A stretch of 64,000 nt of DNA from Bradyrhizobium sp. 199 (GCF_023073355.1 NZ_JADPJI010000005.1:372001-436000); one strand, 5' to 3'; shown: positions 54,343 to 63,674, numbered from the stretch's first letter. Program-made: numbers and translations. Notes: a model not told the origin generated them from the sequence alone.

Positions 54343-54648
54343 GTCCCGTCGTCCCCAATCACGCGGGCCGAGCCCGTGTTACGCGGGTCATCCTTAGCGC
54401 AAAGAGTGAAAAATACCGTTGGGACGCCGCTTCAATTCGAGCAACAATATTAACGCCTCGTTGAGCATGCGGCGGCAGGCCCCTGGATGCGCATGCTGCC
54501 TTATCGTCTGGCCGTCCCGCCTGGATTTGACCAAGCTGAATGCGCGCATTCTTGCCGAGATGCTGCGAAGCGCCGCCGCGGGTAGGCACGACAACTGATA
54601 TAATGGTCTTCGCTGCGCGCGAGAGGTGCGCTCGGTCCGGAGGGTCGA
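54343..54648 (+). promoter_or_regulatory. Gene-free region with extended -10 promoter for the sulfur-transport-like pair
   Basis: The 306-base gap contains no convincing gene. Near its right end TGATATAAT (54596-54604) is a full extended -10 element, 44 bases ahead of the ATG at 54649; no good -35 precedes it, as is common for extended -10 promoters. GGAGGG near 54641 serves as the ribosome site. Confidence 0.55.
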
Positions 54649-55077
54649 ATGGTTGCAACGTCTTTCACGCCAATGGCTTCGCTTGTGGGCGGCGCACTGA
54701 TCGGCCTGTCCGCAGTCCTGCTGATGTGGGCGAGGGGACGGGTCGCCGGGGTCAGCGGCATCGCGGCACGGCTGTTTCCGCCCTACGAGGACGGTGAATT
54801 CGCGGGTCGGCTGGCCTTCGTCGCGGGGCTTGTCGCCGCACCCGTGCTGGTGCGGCTCGCCACGGGAAGCCTGCCGCTACAGACGATCGAGGCGGGAACA
54901 GTCATCCTGATTGTCGGCGGACTGCTCACCGGCTTTGGCTCGGTGTGGGGCAGCGGCTGCACCTCCGGCCACGGCGTCTGCGGCCTGTCGCGGCTCTCGC
55001 CGCGCTCATTGGCTGCGACCGGCATCTTCATGGCAGCCGGCATGGCGACCGTCTTCGTCATGCGGCACTGGAGCTGA
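54649..55077 (+). CDS. YeeE/YedE-family membrane protein, first half-transporter
   Basis: The 142-residue protein has four membrane segments and the family motif GSGCTSGHGVCGLSRLSPRSLAA (residues 103-125, split here as GSGCTSGHG and CGLSRLS). YeeE/YedE proteins import sulfur compounds such as thiosulfate or persulfide through conserved cysteines. In many proteobacteria two half-size proteins are encoded in tandem, and this one is followed after five bases by the second half. Confidence 0.87.
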   Translation: MVATSFTPMASLVGGALIGLSAVLLMWARGRVAGVSGIAARLFPPYEDGEFAGRLAFVAGLVAAPVLVRLATGSLPLQTIEAGTVILIVGGLLTGFGSVWGSGCTSGHGVCGLSRLSPRSLAATGIFMAAGMATVFVMRHWS

Positions 55078-55082
55078 CGCCG

Positions 55083-55551
55083 ATGGCCATCTTCATTCAA
55101 TTCGTGATCGGCCTGATCTTTGGTCTCGGTCTCATCGTCTCCGGCATGTCCGACCCAGCGAAGGTTCTGAACTTCCTCGACGTTGGTGGCATTCCGGCGG
55201 GGACATGGGATGCGAGCCTTGCCTTCGTGATGGCCGGTGCGGTGGCTGTGACCTTCATCGGCTTTGGCCGTATCCTGCGGCGCGCGCGTCCGTTTTTGGC
55301 CGAACGGTTCTATCTCCCAACGCGAACCGACATCGACTCCAGAATCGTCGCAGGTCCCGCGATCCTTCGGGATCGGCTGGGGATTGGCGGGGTTCTGTCC
55401 GGGGCCGGCGCTGACGGCGCTCGGATTCGGTTCTTCTTCCGCCCTCATCTTCGTCGCGGCGATGTGTGCCGGCATGATGCTCGCGCGCTTTGTCGCCAAC
55501 CTGCCGTCGCTGACGCGCTTCGTCGCGCCGGCCGATCCACTCGAAACCTGA
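55083..55551 (+). pseudogene. YeeE/YedE-family second half-transporter, frameshifted
   Basis: The frame begins MAIFIQFVIGLIFGLGLIVSGMSDPAKVLNFLDV and reads normally to TRTDIDSRIVAGPAI, then continues as non-family sequence. The missing C-terminal part, GIGWGLAGFCPGPAL...FVANLPSLTRF, is intact in the +1 frame up to a stop at 55551. One extra base in the CC at 55364-55365 (ATCCTTCGG instead of ATCTTCGG) explains the break exactly. The lost part contains the family cysteine (GFCPGPA). This is either a recent inactivating mutation or a sequencing error. Confidence 0.82.
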
Positions 55552-55659
55552 GGTCATTGCAGAGAGTAGAGATCACGGACGAGAACTATCCTGAATCGTC
55601 AGCCAGATCTCCGCCAACATGCAGAAAGATGCGGAACGACATTCCCGATGACACGAAAC

Positions 55660-55691
55660 GGACCGGACGACGATCTTCGTCCGGTCCCTTT
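55660..55691 (+). terminator. Terminator between the sulfur-transport-like pair and a convergent gene
   Basis: A perfect 11-bp stem (55660-55670 with 55677-55687), six-base loop, then CTTTTG. It separates the plus-strand pair from the minus-strand gene whose stop is at 55709. Confidence 0.82.
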
Positions 55692-55708
55692 TGCCTTACC
55701 TCGCGGTA

Positions 55709-56041
55709 CTACCAGCGGTCGTCGCCGACACCCACGCCGACGCTGACGCCAGGCGCCCGAATGCCGACGCCGGCGCGCGGGCCGTCATCCCAGTCGCGAT
55801 GATACGACCGGCGCTCGTAATAACGCTCGCGCGGCATGGAATTATAGGACTCGCGCACGATCACGCGCGAACCCCCGCGCGTGCGATAGCAGCGGCCGGC
55901 GTCGTCGCAGACAAGCCGTACCTGCTGGACCAGATCCGGATTGGCGTACTCGCTGCTTGTGTAAATATCGGACGCCTTCGCACTGGACGCGGCTGCCAAA
56001 GCAGCGACGCCCGCCAAAAGCGCAATCGTAAATGTCTTCAT
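55709..56041 (-). CDS. Secreted small basic hypothetical protein
   Basis: The 110-residue protein has a signal peptide (MKTFTIALLAGVAALAAASSAKA), two cysteines (VCDDAGRCYRTRGGSRVIVRE split around residue 50) and an Arg/Tyr-rich then Gly/Val-rich tail (GVGIRAPGVSVGVGVGDD). Small exported proteins with this layout are frequent in Bradyrhizobium; their role is unknown. A strong GAGGAGG precedes the ATG. Confidence 0.75.
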   Translation of the reverse strand: MKTFTIALLAGVAALAAASSAKASDIYTSSEYANPDLVQQVRLVCDDAGRCYRTRGGSRVIVRESYNSMPRERYYERRSYHRDWDDGPRAGVGIRAPGVSVGVGVGDDRW

Positions 56042-56148
56042 CCTGTCCTCCTCGAAACTGCCCTCGGCGGTAACAAGAAGGGGAGGCGGTGATCGTTCCC
56101 GTCCGCGATGCCGGTTTTTCCCGGAACTGCCCGTCTTCGAGGCGGTTC

Positions 56149-56553
56149 CTAGATCGGCTCGTAAGTCTCGGTCCCGCAGATGTCGTCGGCTTCCGCACGC
56201 CGGCGGTCGACGACCTTTCCGCCTGTTATGGTCACGATGTAGGTCTGGGCAGCGAGCGAAGTGCCGGTGGCGGAAGTGAGCTGGGCGCGCACGCAGGAGG
56301 TCCAGCCCGGTCCGCGCACCTCACGATGGGGCGGAGCGACGTGCACCTCGCGCGGATAGGAGGTGGTCAGGAAGACGACATCGATCTGCTCGCGTACCAC
56401 GCGCCTGACGTCGGGAGGCGCTTCGGGCGGCGGCTGCTCGACCTCCTTCATGCGCATGAACTCAGGCACAGGCGCGCGGCTGTCGGCAAAGCCGCAGGCA
56501 CCGAGCGCGAGCGCGCTGGCGAGCAGCGCCGCATGAGCAATAATCCGCAACAT
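56149..56553 (-). CDS. Putative lipoprotein
   Basis: The 134-residue protein has a lipoprotein signal with lipobox LGAC (about residue 19-22) after AALLASALA. The mature part is Pro/Glu-rich at first and then VVFLTTSYPREVHVAPP and SCVRAQL...YIVTITGGKVVDRRRAE. ATG 56553 follows AGGGGACC. It should be anchored in the outer or inner membrane. No family recognised. Confidence 0.72.
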   Translation of the reverse strand: MLRIIAHAALLASALALGACGFADSRAPVPEFMRMKEVEQPPPEAPPDVRRVVREQIDVVFLTTSYPREVHVAPPHREVRGPGWTSCVRAQLTSATGTSLAAQTYIVTITGGKVVDRRRAEADDICGTETYEPI

Positions 56554-56706
56554 CCGTGAAGGTCCCCTGCGGGCCAACAGATAGGCAGCAATGCGATCCG
56601 GCGAAGTCCCTGGCGATCAGGATTTGCTGAAGTGCTGGAATTCGCGGCATTTCATATTCCGGGATTGCAGGCTAAGTTTGTACCCCAGTCGAGGGGGATT
56701 GCAGCA

Positions 56707-56931
56707 ATGAGGATTTTGGTCATAGCGGCCGCCGTGCTGGCGCTGACGGTTGCCTCCGCCCAGGCGCAGGGCCGGCGGCCAGCAGCTGACCCGGCCAAGC
56801 CGACGGACAACAAGCCCAAGGTCGACGAGAAGGCCTACAAGGCCGCGCTCGAGCGCATTCCCGAGCCTAAGGACAAGTACGACCCCTGGGGCGGAGCCCG
56901 CCCGAGCGAACCCGCCAAGAAGCCGAAATAG
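56707..56931 (+). CDS. Small secreted protein with DPWGG motif, paralog 1
   Basis: The 74-residue protein has a signal peptide (MRILVIAAAVLALTVASAQAQ) and a mature part ending KAYKAALERIPEPKDKYDPWGGARPSEPAKKPK, cut after residue 60 by lysine-rich residues. It shares AYKxxLxxIPxxKxxxDPWGGxRxxxP with the gene at 58422. Function is unknown. The second gene and this one are the only members I see in the window. Confidence 0.72.
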   Translation: MRILVIAAAVLALTVASAQAQGRRPAADPAKPTDNKPKVDEKAYKAALERIPEPKDKYDPWGGARPSEPAKKPK

Positions 56932-57163
56932 GCGGCCTCTGGTTCGGATCATTCGAATTCCGCAGCGGCGATCCCCCCGTGCGCCCGCCCGAGGTGACGC
57001 GACGAGCAGATCGAGGCGAGCCGGCTGTCCGCGGACGGCACCTGATCTCCTGCTCGCGCTTCAACGAGCTGATTGCGCTCGCCGTGCCTGCAAGGCTGCG
57101 CTGACGTCCATCACGCAATCTATCCTGCTGTGGATGCGATGCGAACCGTTCACATCGCGCGCG

Positions 57164-57406
57164 CTATTGCACGAAGGCGAGGCCGATGCGCTTGTCACTG
57201 CGCCAAACTGTGCGGCAATTCCGCACGACATCGTCGCACGCGATCGAAAGCGTGAACGAGGGCGGCAATTTGAGGGGGGCGTCGAGGTCGATGGCCGCGC
57301 CGCCCGCCGACATGTTTCGCACCGTGCAAGGGATGCCGTTGTTTTGAAAGGTGATCGTTCCACCTTTGAAAACACGGTAACGCTGTGCAGCACGTTTCTC
57401 GATCAT
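57164..57406 (-). CDS. PilZ-domain protein
   Basis: The 80-residue protein is a bare PilZ domain: the RxxxR-type start EKRAAQRYRVFKGGTI, the D/NxSxxG motif here NMSAGGAAI, and the VWRSDKRIGLAF end. PilZ domains bind cyclic di-GMP, although the single RAAQRYR start deviates from RxxxR by spacing in a way seen in many rhizobial single-domain PilZ proteins. Such proteins can adjust motility or polysaccharide output. It is transcribed alone. Confidence 0.85.
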   Translation of the reverse strand: MIEKRAAQRYRVFKGGTITFQNNGIPCTVRNMSAGGAAIDLDAPLKLPPSFTLSIACDDVVRNCRTVWRSDKRIGLAFVQ

Positions 57407-57531
57407 CGCGTCGATCCATTACGATGATTGTGAAATAGTGCATAGAAATTACGTTGAACTAAACTCAATACTGGCGCTACTTGCACCGCGCTTCAGACTT
57501 CGTTTACGACGTTGGAGCGGCCAGGCAAATG

Positions 57532-57575
57532 GAGAGCCGCGGTGCGCTTTGCGCTCACGCGGCTCTCTTCTTTTG
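57532..57575. terminator. Hairpin terminator after the thioesterase-like gene
   Basis: A perfect 10-bp stem (57532-57541 with 57558-57567) with an inner GCGC pair. A TTCTTTT tract follows on the plus strand, while the gene that ends near it (stop at 57585) is on the minus strand, where only a weak T-rich tail follows. Confidence 0.6.
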
Positions 57576-57584
57576 AGATGATGT

Positions 57585-58049
57585 TCAGCCCGGCAGCATT
57601 GCGAACGCGCTCGACACCATCGCCACCGGCTTGTTGTCGCCAGCCGAGAGCAGCGTGACGCGGCCAAAGCTCATGGTGCGTCCGAGCCGCACCACGCGCG
57701 CGTCCGCCAGTACGTCCATTGAGGAGACCGCGCGCATGAAATGCGTGGTCTGGTCGACCGTGGTCATGGGGCGATAACCGCGATTGGCAGCGAGGATCGC
57801 GATCACCATCGCGGTGTCGGCGAGCGCCATCAGGGCCTGGCCGCAGACCACGCCGCCGTTCCGGCACAGCCGCTCCGAAAACGGCATGCGCAGGAGCGCG
57901 CCTGGCTGCCAGTCCGGCACATCCGCCGGCTGCGCGTGCTCGATGCGCTCGACGGCGAGGTTGAGATCCTGGACCCAGGGCGCAAAAACCTCGCCGAGGA
58001 TGCGTTTGGCGTCAGGGAGGCCGAATTCGGCGTCTGGCTGCATTTGCAT
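57585..58049 (-). CDS. PaaI-like hotdog-fold thioesterase family protein
   Basis: The 154-residue protein has the hotdog-fold signature: NGGVVCGQALMALADTAMVIAILAANRG as the long central helix and TTVDQTTHFMRAV, LADARVVRLGRTMSFGRV as strands. Family members hydrolyse acyl-CoA thioesters, often of aromatic acids. The start is ATG 58049 (MQMQPDAEFG); upstream residues of the open frame lack family character. Confidence 0.82.
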   Translation of the reverse strand: MQMQPDAEFGLPDAKRILGEVFAPWVQDLNLAVERIEHAQPADVPDWQPGALLRMPFSERLCRNGGVVCGQALMALADTAMVIAILAANRGYRPMTTVDQTTHFMRAVSSMDVLADARVVRLGRTMSFGRVTLLSAGDNKPVAMVSSAFAMLPG

Positions 58050-58195
58050 TGCTGTCGCACTCTCCTGTATTGCCTGATGTCTCGGGCATTGTGCGCGCAT
58101 TGGCGCGGCAAAGTCACCGGTCTCGCGCCGGTCCCGTCGGCTTGAAAATGCCTGACTTGGGCCGGTATGATGCCTGGCTTGGGCAGGGGTGAATG

Positions 58196-58327
58196 ATGTT
58201 GCGTCAGTGTGTCCTCATCTTCTCTATGGTCGCGCTCGGCCTCGCGCTGAGCGGGTGCACCAAATGCGGCCCGATCTGGGATGACTGGCTGCACGGGCCC
58301 AAATCGTGCCGATCGGATCGGCTCTAG
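58196..58327 (+). CDS. Very small cysteine-rich lipoprotein
   Basis: This 43-codon gene encodes a lipoprotein signal, MLRQCVLIFSMVALGLALSGC with lipobox LSGC (residues 18-21), followed by a 22-residue mature peptide with CGPIWDDW and KSCRSDRL. GCAGGGGTGA just upstream is a usable ribosome site; an ATG one codon earlier is possible. The tight lipobox and the stop soon after argue for a real gene. It precedes the second DPWGG protein gene by 94 bases on the same strand. Confidence 0.7.
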   Translation: MLRQCVLIFSMVALGLALSGCTKCGPIWDDWLHGPKSCRSDRL

Positions 58328-58421
58328 CGGGCCCCAAACTGCTCCGGCGGTCACGACCGGCCGCGACAAGGATGACAAGGCGCGGGCGATCCGTGCCTCA
58401 TGGATGATCAAGGAGTAGACG

Positions 58422-58715
58422 ATGAAGCTTTTCCGTTTGGCCGCGGTGCTGGCTGTGGTGGCGGGACCTGCCTACGCGCAAATGCCCCAACTCAATTTGC
58501 TGCAGGATGCCCCGAGCAAGACGCCGGAGGAGAGGGCCGCCGAAGCCGAGCGTGACAAGGCGTACAAGGAAACGCTGAAGAAGATTCCGGACACCAAGGC
58601 GTCCAACGATCCCTGGGGCGGCATGCGCTCCGATCCCCCGAAACAGTCGGCGGCGCCGAAGGCCTCGGCCGCGACTGGCGCGCCGAAGAAGAAGTCCGGC
58701 ACGGCTGCCAACTGA
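58422..58715 (+). CDS. Small secreted protein with DPWGG motif, paralog 2
   Basis: The 97-residue protein has a signal peptide (LFRLAAVLAVVAGPAYAQ) and a mature part with DKAYKETLKKIPDTKASNDPWGG, followed by a Lys/Ala/Pro-rich tail. The AYK-x2-L-x2-IP...DPWGG motif is shared with the protein at 56707. The ATG follows AAGGAGTAGACG. No known function. Confidence 0.75.
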   Translation: MKLFRLAAVLAVVAGPAYAQMPQLNLLQDAPSKTPEERAAEAERDKAYKETLKKIPDTKASNDPWGGMRSDPPKQSAAPKASAATGAPKKKSGTAAN

Positions 58716-58823
58716 CGCAGCCCCGTTCCGGGGGCGGCAAGGACGCCTTTCGAACAGGACTCCTCTTCATCCGTCCCGCACCCTACATTGGCTGCGAGCG
58801 TATTGCGTAGAGGAGGGCGGGGC

Positions 58824-59069
58824 ATGGCCGATCGTCCGCGGGATCTTGCCGAGCGGATGGCGCGCCGGCGCAAGCCGGCCGGCCAGCCGGTCGGCGACGG
58901 CTATCTGCGCGAGACCTTCACGCTGCCGCGCGCGGCGGCGCGGGAGCGGGCGCAGGCGTTCTTCGCCCGCTACCCCAAGGCCGGCTATATGAGCGCCGTC
59001 GAGACCTGGCGCGAACTGCCCGGCGGCGACATCGAGTTCACCATGCGGCGGCTGCCCAGCGCGGACTGA
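58824..59069 (+). CDS. Small basic conserved hypothetical protein
   Basis: The 81-residue protein is rich in arginine and alanine at the start (RPRDLAERMARRRKPAG) and ends in a short alpha-beta unit AGYMSAVETWRELPGGDIEFTMRRLPSAD. GAGGAGGGCGGGGC precedes ATG 58824, which is a better start than the upstream codon of the open frame. It converges on a DUF6894-like gene. No function recognised. Confidence 0.62.
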   Translation: MADRPRDLAERMARRRKPAGQPVGDGYLRETFTLPRAAARERAQAFFARYPKAGYMSAVETWRELPGGDIEFTMRRLPSAD

Positions 59070-59093
59070 AGCGGGCTTGATCCGGAGGCGTTG

Positions 59094-59327
59094 CTAGTCG
59101 AGGGTTTCGGCGACGATGCGGATCCGGAACACCGGCTCCTTGGCCTCGTCCAGCAGCTCCATATGCCATTCGGAGTTTTCCTGGAGCTTGCGGGCAAGGC
59201 CGGCGGTCATGTCGGCGCAGACGCTCGTCATCTCTTTCCAGGCCGAATCGCGGTCGACAAATTCCGTCGCCTGGTCAGCGCAGCCGGAATAACGGCCATT
59301 CCGGATTCGAAAGAAATAGCGTGGCAT
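59094..59327 (-). CDS. DUF6894-type small protein
   Basis: The 77-residue protein has the family pattern MPRYFFRIRNG near the start, a central acidic DRDSAWKEM helix and the end EWHMELLDEAKEPVFRIRIVAE. Many paralogs of this kind occur per genome in Bradyrhizobium and Methylobacterium; the role is unknown. Upstream codons of the open frame are excluded because the family begins at MPRYFF. The family name is from memory. Confidence 0.75.
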   Translation of the reverse strand: MPRYFFRIRNGRYSGCADQATEFVDRDSAWKEMTSVCADMTAGLARKLQENSEWHMELLDEAKEPVFRIRIVAETLD

Positions 59328-59442
59328 GCTGGCACCGAATTGCGCGCGGGATGGCCTCGTCCCCAAGGCCATGGGCGCGCGCACTCCAATCACAAACCAG
59401 CGTCAGATCAATTCCGGTCGGCTACGGATGAGACCGCCGATC

Positions 59443-59646
59443 TCATCTGGCCGGCGGTTCAGGGGGCCGTCCGACCCATCGCTTCAGCTCCCGATCGATG
59501 CGCAGCTGCACGCGGCGGATCGCGAGCAGGTCGATTTTCGTCTCGGTCCTGCCGGACTTGATCTGCTCGCCGATGCGGAACTGCCACTGCCAGATGCCGG
59601 GTATCGCCGTCTTGGCAACGGTGAACTCGATGCCCCTGTGATTCAT
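59443..59646 (-). CDS. Small hypothetical protein
   Basis: The 67-residue protein (MNHRGIEFTVAKTAIPGIWQ...) is a short beta-then-helix unit with IWQWQFRIGEQIKSGRTETKI, split here at residue 33, and an RVQLRIDRELKR helix. It reads like the small cytosolic proteins that accompany DUF6894 genes in rhizobia. GGAGG five bases before ATG 59646 decides the start. Unknown function. Confidence 0.62.
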   Translation of the reverse strand: MNHRGIEFTVAKTAIPGIWQWQFRIGEQIKSGRTETKIDLLAIRRVQLRIDRELKRWVGRPPEPPAR

Positions 59647-59906
59647 GGTGGCCTCCACGATTCACGTCCACGGTTGCTAACATGCTGGCCGGCATAATAT
59701 TCCCGAGACGAGAAAAATCCGTCAGGCGACCTGTCAGGCCCCCGTGGTTCTCCGACCATGAACAGAGTTCCTGGGCTCCGGCCCGGTTGTGTTCGTGCAC
59801 CGATCGAGCCCGCCCAGGGGTGGTTCCCGCCAAGGCGCGCGTTCCCCGTGCAAGCTGCGGCATGTGCTTTGCTTGGCGTGATGACCGGAAGCAACATGGG
59901 CCCGTC

Positions 59907-60164
59907 ATGCTCGGCATTCCCCGCCGCTACAGTCACTTCGTCTTCGGAATCATCCAGTCCGGACTGACCTCGCTGATCGCGGCGGGGATCGCCAGCCTTC
60001 CCGCAGGCGGCGCGATGATCTGCGTTGCGCACTGGATGGCGTCGTGGCTGATCGCCTGGGCCGCGATGCTGCCGATCGTGCTGCTGGCGGCGCCTGCGAT
60101 CCGCGCCTTCGCGCTGCGTCTGACGCTGGAGGAAAGTGATCCGCGCGCCGGCAGCCAGGCATGA
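59907..60164 (+). CDS. DUF2798-type two-helix membrane protein
   Basis: The 85-residue protein has two membrane helices, VFGIIQSGLTSLIAAGIASL and WMASWLIAWAAMLPIVLLAAP, with RRYSHFVFG before the first and the family-type ending PAIRAFALRLT. ATG 59907 gives the family start; the frame upstream is non-family. A GC hairpin follows at 60167-60196. Function unknown. Confidence 0.72.
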   Translation: MLGIPRRYSHFVFGIIQSGLTSLIAAGIASLPAGGAMICVAHWMASWLIAWAAMLPIVLLAAPAIRAFALRLTLEESDPRAGSQA

Positions 60165-60166
60165 AA

Positions 60167-60196
60167 AAGCCCCGCCTGGGAGAGCCAAGCGGGGCA
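60167..60196 (+). terminator. Weak hairpin after the DUF2798 gene
   Basis: GCCCCGCCTGG and CCAAGCGGGGC form an 11-bp stem with one mismatch. There is no T-run after it, so it may be a stabilising 3' end or partial terminator. Confidence 0.5.
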
Positions 60197-60746
60197 GAGA
60201 GTTATTGGAGGCTGAGGTGCTGGGCTGCAACACCATAGCCGCATCATCCTAGCGGGCTCCGCTTACGGCAGCCTGACAGGCGGCCAATTTCCGCGCGCCT
60301 CCCGGGACCGCAGACTGGCCCCGCACCCGTCCAAATTTCGACATCCGTTCGCACAACTGCGGACACACCCGTCGGCAAGATTCCACAGCGCTCGGCGCAG
60401 CCATGGGGGAAACGTGGCACGCCGGCAATGGGGTGGCATGATGGATAACGTAGAGCGGTCATTCGCCGCCGCGACAGCGGCTGGCTTCGCGGTGCTGGTC
60501 CTCGGCCTCGTGCTGCTGGCGCTGCTGTAGGACAGCGGGCGGGCGGCCGTGTCCCCGCGATGATGGGGGCAGGCGTGCCGCCATTCTCAAAACTGGAAAA
60601 CAACCCCATGCACAGTAGGGCGCATGGAAATTCCGTTGCACTTTCAGCAACTTGCAGGTAGTATTAAGATACCATTGAATGTGCCCCACGCCTTTGCGCA
60701 TCTCCCGCCCCAGGGGGACCGGACGAGAGGCACGCCTGTGGCCGCG
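60197..60746. other. Gene-poor stretch with one candidate small ORF
   Basis: Apart from the candidate at 60438-60530, I see no gene. The left part contains no clear promoter. The sequence has average GC content, no dispersed repeat copy and no RNA gene I recognise. Confidence 0.4.
60438..60530 (+). CDS. Possible 30-residue membrane microprotein
   Basis: The frame ATG ATG GAT encodes a product with a short polar start (MMDNVERSF) and one hydrophobic helix that begins AATAAGFAVLVLGLVLLALL and ends at TAG. GGGGTGGC precedes the start. Small single-pass proteins of this size are real in bacteria, but a chance frame is equally possible. Confidence 0.35.
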   Translation: MMDNVERSFAAATAAGFAVLVLGLVLLALL

Positions 60747-60947
60747 CTATTTCGGCGGTTGCAGCCCGGAGGAACTGACCCAGTCGTGCAGATGATTTGC
60801 CAGCTCGGCCTGGCGCGCCTTCTTGAGCAGAGCGTCCCTTTCAGGGCCGGCTGGAAGCCTGGAGGCGTCTTCCTTGACCTGCTTCACCCATGCGGAGAGC
60901 CGGTCTTGAAGGGTCAGTTGTTGCTTGAAACGTCGTCGCTTGAACAT
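60747..60947 (-). CDS. Small conserved-looking helical protein upstream of recA
   Basis: The 66-residue protein starts [20 protein letters not shown] and is basic and helical throughout, ending [18 protein letters not shown] lies before the ATG. It is divergent from recA. I recall similar short proteins in several Bradyrhizobium genomes but no function; the composition and ribosome site support a real gene. Confidence 0.7.
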   Translation of the reverse strand: MFKRRRFKQQLTLQDRLSAWVKQVKEDASRLPAGPERDALLKKARQAELANHLHDWVSSSGLQPPK

Positions 60948-61108
60948 GGCGCGCTCCTTTCCGTGGGGAGGACGGCGGGAGCGGAATCAGCGTTCGCATC
61001 CCCGATGCAGCCACGGCCCGTGCGGTGACGATCGATTAGGATCCATAAACGGAACGGCGTCTGTTCAGTTGTGCGCAGAATGCGCCTGGGGGGTGAAAGG
61101 CCGCAAAA

Positions 61109-61144
61109 GAACATATTGCGAACCTGGAACAAATGGGGTACATT
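61109..61144 (+). promoter_or_regulatory. LexA box and promoter of recA
   Basis: GAAC-ATATTGC-GAAC (61109-61123) is a perfect match to the alphaproteobacterial SOS box GAAC-N7-GAAC. TTGCGA (61116-61121), 17 bases, TACATT (61139-61144) form the likely promoter, overlapped by the box, so LexA would block polymerase directly. Confidence 0.88.
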
Positions 61145-61215
61145 GCTTTTGTCGCCGAGCCGCCTCGCAACCGTTTGTCCCTCACGCGAATCCTCGCCAT
61201 AAGGAGCACGACCCA

Positions 61216-62304
<1,089 letters not shown>

Positions 62305-62408
62305 CCTTAAACGCGGATAGTTTCGCGAGGAGCGGGCGCTGAGGACGTTGAGTTGCCGACGTCATCGGCGCCTGTTTTCGTTTGGCATTGCGTTGATCGG
62401 GTGATGCG

Positions 62409-62624
62409 ATGAAGCGTCTGATCTTGACCAGTTCGTCCGGACATCAGCTTGCCACATCGGGGTTGGCGGAAATTGTCGTTGCGTTTTCATTTCGCTTTCC
62501 GTGGGGGCCATTGCCTTCATCCGAAATGCTCGCCGCATATTTTGCAGCGCGTTCGGAATCGCTTCCACCCGGTGATCATTGGTCTGACTGGGGCATTCGC
62601 TGGCCTGGCGCCATCCGCCCATGA
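62409..62624 (+). CDS. Truncated member of a tandem family (DUF1835-like N-terminus)
   Basis: The 71-residue frame begins MKRLILTSSSGHQLATSGLAEIVVAFSFRFPWGPLPS, the same pattern as the next two genes (LILT...ADVVIA...WGPLPSE...LAAFFAPRS), but stops after residue 71, where the second member continues for 260 more residues. Its stop overlaps the start of the second gene in ATGA. It is a stand-alone N-terminal domain, either a deletion remnant or a split subunit. Confidence 0.6.
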   Translation: MKRLILTSSSGHQLATSGLAEIVVAFSFRFPWGPLPSSEMLAAYFAARSESLPPGDHWSDWGIRWPGAIRP

Positions 62625-63619
62625 CGCGCCTTATTCTGACAACGGATTCGTCCTCTGCTGGTGCCCTGCAATGCGCCGGCCTGGCCGATGTCGTCATTGC
62701 GATCGAGCGCCGGCTTGTCTGGGGACCGCTGCCGTCAGAGACGGAGCTGGCGGCGTTCTTCGCGCCGCGCAGCATGCAGCGTCGCGGTCTTCATTGGTTG
62801 CATGATACGCCGCCCTGGCGCCTGGAAATGTCCGCAGTGAAAGACCGTGGGCTGATCGAGCTGCTGTCGGAATGCGAGTCGGCCGAATTGTGGATCGGGC
62901 CCGAGCCAAATGCGCAATTGATTCTGCTGTGGCTGCTCGACCTCTGCGGCGGCGAGAAAGAGGCGGCTTCCAAGCTCGTGATGCGTCAGCTGGACGGCGC
63001 CGCGAGCGACGCCGGCCCCGAGCGATTTGCGAAGCTGAACCCGCCGATTGTCGAGCTCACGCAGGATCGCCTTGAACTGGCGCGTCGTGCGTGGCGGGCC
63101 TATCGCGCGTCGACGCCGCAGGCCTGGTTCGACCTCATCGACGCGGATTTGAGTCGGCTTCCGCGGCTGCAGCATTGCGCCCTTGACCTGCTCGAAGAGC
63201 TTCCGGGCGTCACAAATGGTCTTGGCGCAACGGAAATGCGGATACTGCAATTGATCGCACCGGGCGAGGTGCATCCCTTTGACGTCTTCCCGGGACATCA
63301 GAAACTCAACGAGCGGCGCGCTTTCGACTACTGGGAGGTCGGAGCGCTGCTCGATGGGCTCGCGCGATGTCCGGTGCCGGCCGTATCCGGACTGGAGGAG
63401 GGGCCATTCACGTTGGCCCTACATGATGATCCCCTCCGTTACGCAAGATACAAGCAGTCCCGCTTGCGGCTCACGGATCTCGGGAAGGCGGTGTTGGCAG
63501 GAGAAGAGGATTTCGGCGGCGACAACCCCATCCACCGCTGGTGGGGCGCCACCGAGTTGACCAACGCACGGCTCTGGCGGTGGGATCGCGAACGCCGATT
63601 GTTGGTCGCGCCTGACTGA
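62621..63619 (+). CDS. DUF1835-like protein, full-length tandem member
   Basis: The 332-residue protein starts MTRLILTTDSSSAGALQCAGLADVVIA, then WGPLPSETELAAFFAPRS, LIELLSECESAELWIGPEPNAQLILLWLLDL, and a C-terminal winged-helix-like RLRLTDLGKAVLAGEEDF with HRWWGATELTNARLWRWDRE at the end. This matches proteins annotated with DUF1835/DUF3658, whose role is not established. Members commonly read as a nucleotide- or phosphate-binding-like first domain. It overlaps the truncated copy by four bases. Confidence 0.75.
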   Translation: MTRLILTTDSSSAGALQCAGLADVVIAIERRLVWGPLPSETELAAFFAPRSMQRRGLHWLHDTPPWRLEMSAVKDRGLIELLSECESAELWIGPEPNAQLILLWLLDLCGGEKEAASKLVMRQLDGAASDAGPERFAKLNPPIVELTQDRLELARRAWRAYRASTPQAWFDLIDADLSRLPRLQHCALDLLEELPGVTNGLGATEMRILQLIAPGEVHPFDVFPGHQKLNERRAFDYWEVGALLDGLARCPVPAVSGLEEGPFTLALHDDPLRYARYKQSRLRLTDLGKAVLAGEEDFGGDNPIHRWWGATELTNARLWRWDRERRLLVAPD

Positions 63620-63674
63620 GCGTGCGTGTGGCTCCAGGTGTTGCTGCATTGCATAATCAATTCTGAGAGGCAAC

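Noticed and set aside
54480..54580. Short frame beginning ATGCGCATGCTGCC in the gap before the YeeE/YedE pair
   Set aside because: It has no ribosome site, no signal or membrane segment, and it lies where the promoter region is expected.
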